Source: Pseudocercospora fijiensis CIRAD86 (Eukaryota; Ascomycota; Dothideomycetes; Mycosphaerellales; Mycosphaerellaceae). From it: a DNA stretch of 64,000 nucleotides. Every line of letters starts with the position of its first letter. Position 1 is the first letter of the stretch. Both the position numbers and the translations under genes were made by a program. Below are positions 11,413 to 23,164 of the stretch, in pieces. The notes below the pieces were generated by a model, which worked only from the letters and a program-made list of their open reading frames with translations, made no database searches and was not told the DNA's origin. The stretch spans positions 2,197,011 through 2,261,010 of the forward strand of contig NW_006921537.1 in NCBI RefSeq assembly GCF_000340215.1, given 5' to 3'.

Positions 11413-12419
11413 ATGAAGGCCGCCTACTTCGGCTTCGCCGCCACTGCTGGCCTTGCTCTTGCTGCACCACCAGTGGCTCGCGACGAATGGCCAATCACAC
11501 TTCCATGGCCCACGGCAGCTCCCATCCCAACGTCGAATCCAGACTGGCAGGTCTGTCTCTACTTGACCAATGACTACTCTTGGCAAGGCTATGGGGTCAA
11601 CTTGTGCATGACCAACGACCAGTGCAGTGAGCGCTTCCCAAAGCATCATGACTAAACCAGACTCAGCTGACCAAACATCGAACAGGCCCAAAGGTACCTG
11701 ATAGTCTCAATGCCAACATCAGCTCTGCTGGTCCAAACGAGAAAGAAGTGTGCTATCTCTACTCCGAGATCAATTGCACGGGAACTGCCTCAGCGCCCAT
11801 CACCAATCCAGGCTATGACAATCTTGGCAAGATCGGGTTCGACAAAATGGCCCGTAGCTGGAAGTGCTGGCGCACCGACAATATGACAGCCTCGTCAAGC
11901 ACCACGACATCGAGCACCTCCTCGGTCAAAGTATCTCCCTCGCCATTCCCAGAGAGCACGTCCAGCAGCACAACAGAATCCAGAGTCACGATTGTGGTCA
12001 CCTTACCGGCGACTTCCACTACTGTCAGCGTAAGCTCTAGCACGACCGAATGGCCAACCATCACGACCGCTTCAACTGGTGACCCGAAGTTGCCTACGAC
12101 AGAAGAGACCACGACAAGCCTTTACTCTACCGTGACTGGCTTTGGTACTCAGATTAGTCCCACAGTCGTGACGCACACCTACTTGGATAGCTCGACTGTG
12201 GTTACCACGCTCATGAAGAGAGCTGAAGAAGCCGTGAGTACCACAGTCGACCAGAAATACATCTGCACAACCCCATATCCGCTGGCGACTTACATTTCGA
12301 CAGGCTCAACTAGTAGTCTGACGACTAGTTGGTACACGATGTGGTATCAGTGTCCTGGGCACGCGACCTTGGCGGGCATTGACTCCACGTCCACAAAGGC
12401 TGCTGCGCATCGGAGGTGA
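11413..12419 (+). CDS. Secreted protein: six-Cys beta/gamma-crystallin-like N domain plus Ser/Thr-rich stalk
   Basis: The CDS joins 11413-11626 and 11686-12419 and gives 315 aa. Residues 1-18 are a signal peptide ending LALAA. The N-terminal domain (about 45-133) has six Cys (48, 65, 71, 94, 102, 132). Its pattern SLNANISSAGP, CYLYSEINCTG, NPGYDNLG and GFDKMARSWKC resembles fungal secreted beta/gamma-crystallin-fold proteins (inference from pattern). Sequons occur at Asn82, Asn101 and Asn137. A long Ser/Thr/Val-rich segment follows, suited to O-glycosylation, then a short C-terminal part with two more Cys and no GPI-type hydrophobic tail. It probably acts outside the cell or in the wall. A Lys-Arg pair in the C-terminal third could be a processing site. 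Confidence 0.78.
11627..11685 (+). other. Intron in the beta/gamma-crystallin-like secreted protein gene
   Basis: A 59-nt phase-1 intron runs from GTGAGC to AACAG, with a GCTGAC branch-point match near 11666. Splicing joins NDQC to SPKVPDSLN and keeps the crystallin-like domain in one frame. Unspliced, the first frame stops at 11655. Confidence 0.88.
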
Positions 12420-12730
12420 TCAGGAGGGGTTGAGCTCCTCACTGTTCAAGGCGTTACACACCAGCTAAGGAACCATATCAATAGGTAGAACGCGTCCGCA
12501 TAGCTAGTTCTTCATCAATCAAAGACGAAAACTTCGATCTTAACTGATGAGGTCAAAATAAAGCTACGATTGAGTTTCAAAGGTGAGCTGGAGCACCGAC
12601 TGTTGGGCCGCTGATTTTTCATAGGGCGACGAACGATTAACCAATTGCCGAATTCAAGCCTCTCTAATTATCTTCCTTCTTCTAGAAACAGCTTGTGTTA
12701 AAAGCAAGATGCGCGGATCGTACCTCTTAA
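12420..12730. other. 3' flank of the gene island
   Basis: About 300 bases of normal composition following the stop codon, probably the 3' UTR and terminator. It includes an aataaa at about 12557. No gene is seen. Composition changes to strongly AT-rich, CpA-poor DNA near 12730-12790. Confidence 0.5.
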
Positions 12731-13025
12731 CATGCCGCGGCAGCTCGGCTAGTTAGTACGTACTATGTCTGACTTTTGCATATATAGTGCTATACTGCTA
12801 GTTTTTAACCGGTACTACTATTCTTTTAGTACCTATAGAAGGACAGAATTCTAGGGCAAGCAACGGCTACCTATTTATTATTCTTAAAAAAATCTAGAAT
12901 TTTTTTTAAAAAAAAACAAAAGTTATAAAAAAAATCGAGATTCTTAAGAAAATTAGAATTTTATCTTTTTTTTAAGAAAAAAAATTTCTAAATATTAAAA
13001 ATCAAAAGAAGAACTTAGAAGAATA

Positions 13026-13060
<35 letters not shown>
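13026..13060. repeat. (TA)n microsatellite
   Basis: An uninterrupted alternating TA tract of about 34 bases inside the AT-rich block. Confidence 0.95.
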
Positions 13061-13064
<4 letters not shown>

Positions 13065-13573
13065 AAAAAACTACGCTCTTTTTTCCTTTATATTTATTAG
13101 ATTTTTTTTAATTATATATAGTACTACTAGGGGTTTTTTCGCTTTTTAGATAAACGTTTCTTTATAGAATATACTAAGCTAAATTTTTTTTTAAAAAGAA
13201 AATAGGTAGAATTATAGTTTATATTCAAGTCTTTTTTAAAATAATATATATATATATATATATAATTAATTTAAGAAAGATAGCAATCCTTTTTAAAAAT
13301 TAGAAATATAAATACTAGATATATATAGTTAATAGCTATATTCCTTAATTATTTAATACTAATTTTACTACTAGATTTTTTTTCCTAGAATATAAAAGAA
13401 AATAGATACGATATATTAAATATAATATTAACTCTTCTAGGTACTATCTATACCTAGGTACTCTAAGTCTCTAACTAATATATAGTAGACGCGCTACTTC
13501 TAAAAAAAAGGTCTAGTATAGTCTATAGATTTATAAATATCTAATAGTACCGGTATATAGTATAGTCTATAGG

Positions 13574-13614
13574 TAAGCTAAGCTAATCTAGATCCCCTAG
13601 ATTAGGTTAGCTTA
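13574..13614. repeat. 18-bp-arm hairpin
   Basis: Two 18-base arms (13574-13591 and 13597-13614) are inverted repeats of each other with one mismatch, separated by five bases. It lies just before the 71-bp tandem repeat and shares TTAGATTAG-like words with it. Confidence 0.85.
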
Positions 13615-13623
13615 TTAGTACCC

Positions 13624-13788
13624 TTAGATTAGATTAGCTTAGATTGTTTCTAAAAGGGCTAGATTAGATTAGCTTATCGTCTAACTACTCTAGCTTAGAT
13701 TAGATTAGCTTAGATTGTTTCTAAAAGGGCTAGATTAGATTAGCTTATCGTCTAACTACTCTAGCTTAGATTAGATTATTAGCTTATA
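13624..13788. repeat. 71-bp tandem repeat, about 2.3 copies
   Basis: The unit starts at 13624, 13695 and 13766. It begins ttagattagattagctt and includes the word gtttctaaaagggc. The first two units are nearly identical over their length and the third is partial. No coding role is evident. Confidence 0.9.
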
Positions 13789-13820
13789 AGCCGGCTTATA
13801 TAGTATATTTTAGGCTTAGA

Positions 13821-13941
13821 CTATTACGAAGGCAGGCATAGGTATAGGCTAGGTAGGAGGCCCTAGCCTCCTATAGTATATACTTCTCTAAGCCTAGATA
13901 GACTTAGAATGATTATCTACTTTATAATATACGATATATAA
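13821..13941 (+). repeat. 121-bp repeat, left member of an inverted pair with 35718-35838
   Basis: The sequence from ctattacgaagg to tatataa matches the reverse complement of 35718-35838 over 121 bases with only a few transitions. It contains an internal aggaggc/gcctcct hairpin. It lies immediately 5' of the leader of the Giant-C plus copy. No flanking target-site duplication was found. Confidence 0.85.
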
Positions 13942-15953
13942 CAAAATAGTAGCTTCGCTTCGAGTACTAGCGTAAAAATACGCACTAACCGTCTCTAAAC
14001 GGACTATCCGAACTATAGTTTACTATTCCTCTCTCTAAGGCGAAAAGTCCTCCGCGCCGAAGGAGAATCCTAACAAACTACTCTAATACCACTTTCCGTA
14101 CTATAGAACGCCGTAGCTACGCTATAAAGAAAGAGGCTGTAATTTAGTATAAAATATACGAGATCTATAGGCGAATCGGCTCGAAGATCGACGATAGACC
14201 TAGCCTAGCGCCGCGGCGCGCTTTACGCTCCCTCTATTAATACCCTTACTTGCTAGAGGTAGGAGCGTTAGTTCGGATTAGTAGGAGCTAGGTACCTAAC
14301 CCTTCTAACTTCCCCCTTTTTATAGTATAAGGACGTAGGGGGTTCTAACTACTCTTACGATAGCTACTACGCCTATAACTATAGTTAATATCGAGGCGGT
14401 TTCCCGCTCCGCCTCTTAATATCTATATTATAATACTAGAGCCTATAGTATCGAAGGACTAGGAATCTCCGAACGACCCGCCGCCTATAGCCTAGGAAGA
14501 TTATACTCTTCCCGAATTAAAGGAAGATAGATACTACCTAGTTTATACGATATATATACTATTAGCCTTCTTAAAACTAAGGTAGTATCTAAATAAGCTG
14601 TTCGAGAAGAATCTTAGATATAGAGTTATCGCTATTACCGAGTAGTATAAGGATCCGAGTCCGGAGGAGGCTAAACCTCTACGTCGCCTAAGATTATAGT
14701 CCCGCGTTCTAGATATAGATAAAGACGCAACTCCTAAGCCTTAGATACGCGCTAAGATTATTAGTTCGTAGGTTAACGATAACTCCCTATTACTTTCCGC
14801 TATACGATAAGTATATCGTCTAACTTCGTACTAGTCGGATAGCCTATACTTCGCTTAGTAGCTAGCAGAATACCTTAAGTCTACCGACGAGAATCCGGCC
14901 GTAAGCGAGAATTAGCTACGTCGCTATAAGGTTTATATCCCTCTACGACTAGAGAAGTAGGGCGTCCGCCGCTCGATCGAGGAAGAGAACTTAGGCTAAG
15001 CTAAGCCTAATAGACGTAGGGAGTCTTTTAAAATTAACCTACTAACGGGTAACGTTTTTAAGAACTTCGGGGCCTTCCGTAAAGACGACCTACCTCTAAA
15101 ACCTCGCGAGAGCTTATTAATCTCGGTATCTAGCAGTTCGATACTTAGCTTACTACCGGATTCCTAGCTAGAAGGAGAAGACATATCGGGTAAGTAAGCT
15201 CTAGGATCTATAGCGCCGGTAAACGGTATAGCCGGCGCTAAATAGCGAGATAAAATCAGATAAATAAAGTCCTAGGTAGCTTAGTAGCTAGCCGATTAAC
15301 GTACTAAGGTAGACAATAATCGGGCTACGGATCGTATACGTCTACGATAGGTACTAGACAAATAGCGCAAGGCTTACGAGATTAAGATATAGGCCTAAAT
15401 CTAACAAGCGTTTAATAAAGGCCGTAAGGAGGCTATAAGAGCTAAGAACAAAAGCAGAGATAAGGGTATAGAAGCTAGTAGAGCACTACCTCCGACAGCC
15501 TTAGAATAGCGCTATACTATCGATACGAATAGTATCCCTAAATTGTTCCTTACCGACGAATAGCGACGTCGAAGGAGGAATACTAAGTCTACTAGGCACT
15601 TTAACGACGAGGTTACCGCTAATAACAACGCTACTACTAATACTAATACTAGGAATAATAGGAATAATAACACCTCCGCTAGCGCTAATAACGACAATAC
15701 TAGATACGATAAGCTAAAGGCATTAGTAGGAAAACTAGTAGAGGTAATATAGTCTAATAATACTACCTTAGCGGCCCTACGACCGAATAATAACTATTCT
15801 AGGCTACCGGGGCAGTAGCGATATAGAAATCTTTACGCGATACGTAGCCGAACTAGCTAAGGTATAACTAGAGCTAAGTAGCTAGCTAATTAGAATCGGA
15901 ATGCTCGAGCTAGTATCGTACTAGAGATTAGCTCGGAGCGCTACGCCTACGGA

Positions 15954-16151
15954 TATAAGAAGGGTTATATTAGCAGGTAGATAGGGTAGTAGTAGGTATA
16001 GGTAGTATTCGATAAGGAGCTAGGAAGAGAGGGAGGAAGGTAGGCAAGTTAGCCTATTACTAAGCGCTAAGCCCTACCTAAGGTATTAAGACCCTAGCTT
16101 TACTCGAGCCTAGTTATATACTAATTACATATAACCTCTTTAGTCCTAATA
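15954..16151 (-). repeat. 3' LTR of Gypsy-A copy 2
   Basis: 198 bp. On the element strand it starts tattaggac and ends ttcttata; with RIP reversed these become the usual TG…CA ends (copy 3 still shows tgttaggacc). A purine-rich tract (agaagggaagcg on the element strand) abuts it on the inner side. Confidence 0.95.
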
Positions 16152-17419
16152 TACGCTTCCCTTCTAAAGGCCGCGCCCTCGTAGCCTATCTATATTCTAA
16201 TCTCGACCTCTATTACTACTAACTTAGTAAGTCTAATAAGCTACTTAGCCCGCGCTAAATTGAACACTTAAGTACCTAATTATATAACTATATCAAACCT
16301 TACCTTCTAATACAATGTCTAACTCTAACTGCGCTATCCTTGTATATAATAAAGTAAAGGGATATAAAGCTATAAGAATTAAGGGCTATCGACTAATTAT
16401 AATACGAGCGCGTCTTCCCTACTATAATAGGTAGATATACGAGGTACTATAGTACTACCTCTGTTCTAAGTAATGTCGTACCGAGTTCTTTGCGTCTACT
16501 CTTAAAAGACCTAGCAATGTCCGCTTCCGAGGGTTGTCTACTTCCGAGGGTTTATTCTTATTATTACGAGGACTATTATTGTTCGTAGTTTCGCTAGCCC
16601 TAATTAGTTAGGTTTAGTAGCCTTTAATTGTCAATCTTATCTTATCTTTTCAAAAAACACAGTTCGTCTAGTTTCTATAAGTAAAGGCTATTATAAGTGT
16701 AATAGTTAAGGTTCGCCTTGCTTAAAGGGTCGGAAAGATCGAGAAGTAACCTATTATCCGCAAGATCGACCTCGGCTAGCTTAGCTCTATAGTTTTTACC
16801 CTTAGTTAGTCTATTAGTCGCTTAATCTTTTAACTTAGTTAAAGTTTTAATTAAACCCTTAATAGGTTCAATCTTTTAACTTAGTTAGTATAGTACTTTA
16901 GACTCGTAGTATAGGTAAGGTTGTTTTTATAGGCACGGTAGCGATAACAAGTAAGGTTAGTAATAGTAGCGAGTAGGTAATATTAACAATAGTAGCGCTA
17001 GTCGTCTTAGCGCTAACTTTACCTTGCTTCCGATTTCCTTCTTCGACTAATAATACACTCCGTAATACCGTTACTAATATAGCTGCGCCGCCTTTTAGCG
17101 CTAACACTATTATTATCGCTAATACTATTCGCCTACGCGCGCGCACCGTCTCTACCGACCGCCTAGGCCTTAGGGCCTTAGCAGAATAAAGGAATAAGAG
17201 GGGGACTTAAATACTAAGAGGAGGGCCTTATAGGGCGTATTAGTAAAGAGGTAGAATCCTTAGAAGAGCAGGCGATTAGTTGTTAGTTATAGTGCGCTCG
17301 TTAGCACTCGTTACGCGTTCGTTATCGTAGTATAGTCTTGTTATCCTTTGCTAACAATTGCTTGCCTCTAATTAGTTAGCTTAATAGCACCCTAGGGGTA
17401 GCATTATTCCTAGGCGACA

Positions 17420-20400
17420 TTATAGGCCCTCAGCCTTCTTCTTGTTCTTTATGCTGGTCTAGTACTTGTCTAACAACTTGGTTATATCTTTAAAAGAGGC
17501 TTTAGCTTCCTACGAGTCCTGTTTAGGTAAATGGCCTTGCTACCTTGATAGGTATTCCTTCTTGCCCTACCTAGTTCGGTGCTTTAGGATGCGTTCTACA
17601 GACTGTAGCTCTTCGCCGTCCACTAGTACCTCTTTATATTCGGTAGGGGCTTCTTTATCGGGGTCTCCGCGGTAGTAATATAGTTTAAGGAGGGAGATAT
17701 AGAAGGTATTATAGATAGTGTAGTGTAGTAGGAGCTATAACTAATAGGCCTATATAGAAGAGCCCTTAACTTCTCGAATGCGGAATAGGCTAATGTATCT
17801 TAGTGCGAGCTTAGGCCTTGTTTTGCTATTAGGTAATAGGTGTTTACAGATACGGAGGTTCTTAGTGCTTAGTGTAACTATGTCGCCTTGCTTAAAGGTT
17901 ATTAGCGTATAGTGTTTGTTATAATAGGCCTTCTAATAGGCCTAGGCCTTTACTAGTTTGTTAGCTATCTTAGCGTAAATCTCTCGTATCTTTTAAACCC
18001 TCTCGATAGCAGCTAGTGTTTTAGAGGTTAGTACTTAATACGCTTCCCTTTCCTTACGCTCGGCCTCGAGCGGTAGAGGGTCTTGTAGTATAGCAGCATT
18101 CTAGCCTATTATAGCTATATATAGTAATACCTTAGTTAATAAGTAGACACTGTTATTATATACGAATTTAGCTAGTTGTAGGAGGTTAACCTAGTCGTTA
18201 GGGTTCTCGTTAATATAACTACGTAGGTACTACTATAGTATAGCATTTTGCCTCTCGGTTTAGCTATCTGTTTATAGATAGAAGGCTATAGATAGCCGAT
18301 GCTTAAGTCTTAGCTATAGGCATATCCTACTCTAATAATAGGATATAAATGTCGAGCCTCGGTTAGAGACTATCCCTTTAGGGGTTCCCTAATAGCTATA
18401 GAAGATGTTGTTCTATAGGGCTTTAGCTATATTAATAGTAGTCCAATCCTTCCGAGTAGGGATGTAACGAGCACCTTTAGTAAACCGATCTACTATAATA
18501 AGGATAGCATTATATATATCCTTACTGTTCCTACGCTTAGCAGAAGGAAGGCCTATAATAAAGTCTATTATAAGCTCTACAAATAGTTTCTTTAGAACAG
18601 GAAGTAAAGACAACTCGCTAAATAGTAAGTACTTAGGTGCTTTAACTCGCTAGTATACTATATAGGTCTGTATATATTCCTTTATATGCCGCTTACTATT
18701 TAGCTAGTAGTATATACGCGATAGTAACTCGTGCGACCTCTCTATACTATAGTAACTAGCGAGCTTACTATTATAGTACCTCTTTAAAAGCTCTTGTCTA
18801 ATCGATTGTTTAGCGGGGATATAGTATCTACCCTTAAACTTTAAGTAACCCTTATCGTCGATCGACTAGTTGTTACTCTTGCTAGATCGAGTCTTTCGCC
18901 TACTTACAAGCCTATTAATATGTTTAATAGTAAAGGCGTCCCTCTGCTAAGCCCGTAATAGCTTATCTATAAACGATTAACTATCCCTATTTGCAAGGTT
19001 ATTTAATAGTACCCTCGCTATTAAACGAGGTACGTATTATATATATCTAATAGCACTAGCAGCCGGAACTACTACAACCTCTTCTATAGTACTATCGCTA
19101 TATAGGCTATTACTATAGATAGCAATGTCTTTAATCGAGTTATTATAGCTCGAGCGATCTACGTCCTTTCTAACGCATACTAGAAGAACGACAACTCCGC
19201 TATAGTATTTGTTGCCGCCGCGGGGTCTAGAAGTCCGCTTATCCTACGCTTGCTTATTAATAATACGGGCTATAGCAATCTTATACTATAGGGTTAGAAA
19301 CAATAAATTAATAGATTGCTAAGTCTCGCTATCGTAATTAGGTCGCCTCGATAGGCTATTAGTAGGGTTACTTACGCCTAGCCGATATAATATATTAAAA
19401 TCAAACCTAGCGAGGTAGACAGCCTATCTAGCCTATCGACCTATAACCCTAGTAACCTTCGTAATTCTACGGAGGTTGTTATAGTCTATATAGACCTGTA
19501 TTATATATTAGGCCCCGTCGAGGTAGTGCCTTTAATGCTTAAAGGCTTTAACGATTGCTAAGAGCTCTTGCTCGTAGGTCTCGTAGCGACGTTCTATATC
19601 GATTATCTTTTGTAAAAAGAAGGCAATTAGGTACTAGTAGTAGTTACTGTCTAACTGCTAAGACATTATAGCTAATATAGCGAACTATAAAGCGTTAGTC
19701 TTAAGGCGGATTAGTTTGCTTAGTACGAAGTAGTATAATAAGGGGACTTCGGTAAATCGCTTCTTTAAACCGTTAAAAGCGGCTTGCGCTTTGTTAGTCT
19801 AATTAAACTCTCTAGATAGATTAGCCTTAGTTTTAGTAAGCTTAGTTAGAGGCATTATATGCCGTAAATAGCTCTTAATAAAGCGACGATAGAAATTAGC
19901 GAAGCCGAGGAATAACTAAAGCTCCTTAATACTAGTAGGTATTAGCTACTTAGTAATAGTCTTAATCCGATTAGAATTAGCTTTAACACCCTTAGTTAAT
20001 ACGAGGAAGCTAAGGAAGGCTACCTCCTTAGTAGCGAAGGTGTATTTAGAAGGCTTGCAATATAGTCTATAGGTCCTTAGACGATCGAGTACCTTATAGA
20101 CTATAGCCTAGTGTTCCGTAATGTTAGGTAAATAGGTATAGACTAGGATGTTATCTAGGTAAACTATATAGAGGTAGTCTAGTAGGCCCGATAGAGCCCG
20201 ATTAATATAGGACTAGAATGTAGCAGGGGTATTAGCTAGGCTAAATAGCATAACTAAGTACTTAAAATAGCTATAATAAGTATAGAAGGCTGTTTTCTAT
20301 TCGTCGCCCTTACGAATACAGATGCGGTAGTAGGCATCCTTAATGTCTAGTATAGTATAAAAGTAGGCGCTAGAAAGGCGATCGAGGGTCTTATTAATAA

Positions 20401-22706
20401 GCGGGAGTAGGTAGCGGTCTTTAACGGTAACAGCATTAAGTCTACGGTAATTAACGTATAAACGCAGGCTACTATCTTTCTTTAGTACGAATAGGATAGG
20501 TATACTAGTAGGGCTGTTACTATACCGAATGCGGCTATTAGCTAGGTTTTCCTCTAGGTACTTACGTAGTATAGCAAGCTCTCGTTTACTAAGGTTGTAG
20601 AGGGGACTAAAAGGGACCTCTTTGCCCTCTATAATATTAATCTTATAATCCGTCTCCTTAAATATAGGTAATATCGATACTAGGTAGTATTTAAATATAT
20701 TAATATAGGTTTCTCGAATAGGCTAAGGTATACGAGCAAGCTGTTTAGGGTCTATGCTATTAGGGGGCATAGGTTTATCGTTATTACCTAATAGGTCGAC
20801 TATTAGGTTAGCTACGGCAGGTATTAGGTTGCCGATAAATAGGACCCTAATATTATTAGGGCACTCGCTAGCGTCGATATACTTAATGTCCTCTTTCCTA
20901 GCGATTCTAAATCGCTACTCTTAGCTGCCTAAGTCTATAACTATAGTATAGTACTTAAGAACAGGGTTGCTAATAATAATATCGGATAGAAGGTTGTCTA
21001 TGTCTACTACGTAGGCAGTGAAATCTAGTTAGCGTTTATTGCTAAGGTCGTCTTTTAGAACTATAGGAATATAGTAGGCCCTATAGGTTAAGTGCCGAGC
21101 GTTATTAAACTAAGCAAGGGTTGGTATATTAGTTCTAGGCAATTGTCGAAGGTCTAATTACTTAGCTAGGCGATAGCTAATAAGGGCACTAACTGAATTT
21201 CCTAGATCTAGTATAACCTTAGTCTTATAGTTAGCTCTATACGTGTCCTATACGAGATAGGTGCGTATAATAGCTAGTATAATATCGATAGTCTTACGCC
21301 GTACTAGGCTAACAGTCGGTGCGGCGCTTATTCTTTTTTCGACTAATTAAAAGAGCTAATAGGGGTAGTATTAGCGGCTAAAAGGTATTTCCTATACTTA
21401 GCGGAAGCACGGTTAATTCGGGCCTAGTCCTTAGGTTTGTTATATTAGCCTAGTAGATAGCTAGTGCTATTATAGTTAAAGTACTTCAATCCGGTTAGGG
21501 GGTTGTTATAGCCGCTACTGCTATTATTAGTCGAGCGGTTAGTATTATAGGGATACGAGCCCCTTCTACGACCCCTATTACGACCTCCTCTATATAGCCG
21601 CTAGCTACGGCCTCTTCTACGGTCGTTGTTACTATTTCTATTGTTAGCGTTATAACTTATAATTGTTCTAGTAGGAACCTTAGTTTCCTCCGCGGCTACT
21701 ACGGTTGCTACGGTTAGTACTAGTTAGTCGGATCCTCGATTCTAGTCGTTATTAGAGCTAAATAGCTCGTTTAGCTGTTTCTACTTCGACTATGAATTGA
21801 ATACGTATTAGATTAGCCTATTCGAACACACGGCGGCGGTCTAGTTTAAGAATAAGCTCCTATCTAAGCTTTAGGCGTATCTCGGAGATCTATATAGAAT
21901 TAGTCTTAGCCGGAAGGTCGTCTTCGAGGGTCTTTAAATAGGCCTTAAATAAGCGAGCCGATTAATTAGTCTTTTGTTTAGCTCGAAGGTACTAGTCCTA
22001 AGCGTATTATTGCCTTAGTATAGGGTTTCTAAGGGTGTCTAGTATAATAGTTTTGTAGGTTTACTACTTAATAGATTATAGCGGTCTAATTAGTAAGGGA
22101 GTTAAAGTAGTTATCCTAGGTGCGTTTTAGGTCGCTATTAATATACTATATAGCGTAGACGACTAATAAGTAGTTATCTAGAAGAGCCCTTAGTGCGTTT
22201 CGCTAATTAAGCTTATAGTTACGAATATAGTCGTTGTACTACTTTCGACTAGAGCCGTTAAATACGGTATAGTCCTTAAGCTTAGCATTCTTCTTCTTCT
22301 AAATAGATAGTAAGGAAGGCCCTACTATTAGTTTAGCAGTAGTTGTTAGGGCTTCCTAAAGGCGGCGGAGTTCGAGGAGATTATCCTTTAGCTACTATTC
22401 TTAGCGTAGGGCAGTAAGCCTGTTTTAAGTAGCTTCTTAAAGTCTCCCTACTAGTTAGGGGCTAAAGGCTAGTTAGCTATATCGTCGATTAATAATATTG
22501 TTAAGAATATCGTTAATAGGCAATTCTAGATTATTACCTAGAACTATAGGTTCTTTAGTAGGCCTAGTAGTAGGCTCTTTAGTAGGTGCTTCGGTAGGCA
22601 CTTTAGTAGGCACTATACTACTAGCGTTGTCGTTGCTAGCGCTACTAGCGGCGCCGCGGTTGTTGTTGCTTCGTAATAAGCCGGCTATTAGGATAAGGGG
22701 TAGCAC
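17420..22706 (-). pseudogene. gag-pol of Gypsy-A copy 2
   Basis: Decayed polyprotein on the minus strand. The N-terminal gag piece (22706-22473) carries a short PTK.P repeat and ends PINDILNNIINRRYS. A CCHC-type zinc knuckle is recognisable near 21450-21490. RT sequence lies around 20680-20300, matching the intact stretch of copy 3. An integrase core piece is open at 18613-18413 (FVELIIDFIIGLPSAKRR, VDRFTKGARYIP). The C-terminal end matches the chromodomain region of copy 4 and the stop TAA is at 17420-17422. No ATG is present at the gag start; it was probably ATG changed to ATA by RIP. Confidence 0.88.
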
Positions 22707-22966
22707 TAATAATATATTATAGCCCCTTATAGTGCGGATATAGCGGAATTAGTAGGTATCGGCTTAGTGCGATTAACTTAGTATAATAGGCCGTATAGAA
22801 GGCCTTGCTTAATAATTAGTACGGTTGTTTTTAATAGAATAGTACGTATATAGGTCCTATCCTTTAGGCGTAATATAGTTAGATTAACGGTTTTCGTAGC
22901 TATACCGCTAAAAGCTTGAAATAAGGACTATCTAGCTGCTACCCTTAAAGGGTAGATCGAATACTA

Positions 22967-23164
22967 TATAAGAAGGGTTATATTAGTAGGTAGATAGGGT
23001 AGTAGTAGGTATAGGTAGTATTCGATAAGGAGCTAGGAAGAGAGGGAGGAAGGTAGGCAAGTTAGCCTATTACTAAGCGCCAAGCCCTGCCTAAGGCATT
23101 AAGACCCTAGCTTTACTCGAGCCCGGTTATATACTAATTACGTATAACCTCTTTAGTCCTAATA
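22967..23164 (-). repeat. 5' LTR of Gypsy-A copy 2
   Basis: 198 bp, nearly identical to 15954-16151. The differences I saw are all C/T or G/A. Next to it inside the element lies the presumed primer-binding site (element strand tagtattcgatc, formerly probably TGG…) and a 17-nt palindrome at 22939-22955. Confidence 0.95.

Larger units (their letters stand above)
12731..13820. repeat. AT-rich, low-complexity RIP relic
   Basis: A gene-free stretch full of A/T homopolymers and TA dinucleotides, much poorer in G+C than the neighbouring transposons. It includes a (TA)n run at about 13026-13060, a second one at about 13244-13263, a hairpin at 13574-13614 and a 71-bp tandem repeat at 13624-13788. No coding remnant was recognised. 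It forms the right border of the gene island. Confidence 0.75.
15954..23164 (-). mobile_element. Gypsy-A copy 2, full length, inserted in Giant-C gag
   Basis: A complete Ty3/gypsy chromovirus of 7211 bp on the minus strand. LTRs of 198 bp lie at 15954-16151 and 22967-23164. It is flanked by a perfect 5-bp duplication ACGGA (15949-15953 and 23165-23169). Joining the flanks restores the Giant-C gag frame, so the insertion is younger than that copy of Giant-C. Internal order from right to left: primer-site region and 17-nt palindrome, gag start near 22706, protease, RT, RNase H, integrase, chromodomain, pol stop at 17420-17422, about 1.3 kb untranslated tail, purine tract, 3' LTR. LTR differences are transitions only, as RIP predicts. 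Confidence 0.95.

Noticed and set aside
13624..13788. CRISPR-like repeat array
   Set aside because: The units are contiguous 71-bp tandem copies with no spacers, in a eukaryotic genome.
17466..17675. Plus-strand 69-codon frame near the end of Gypsy-A copy 2
   Set aside because: It is antisense to the chromodomain end of pol and is not open in the other copies.
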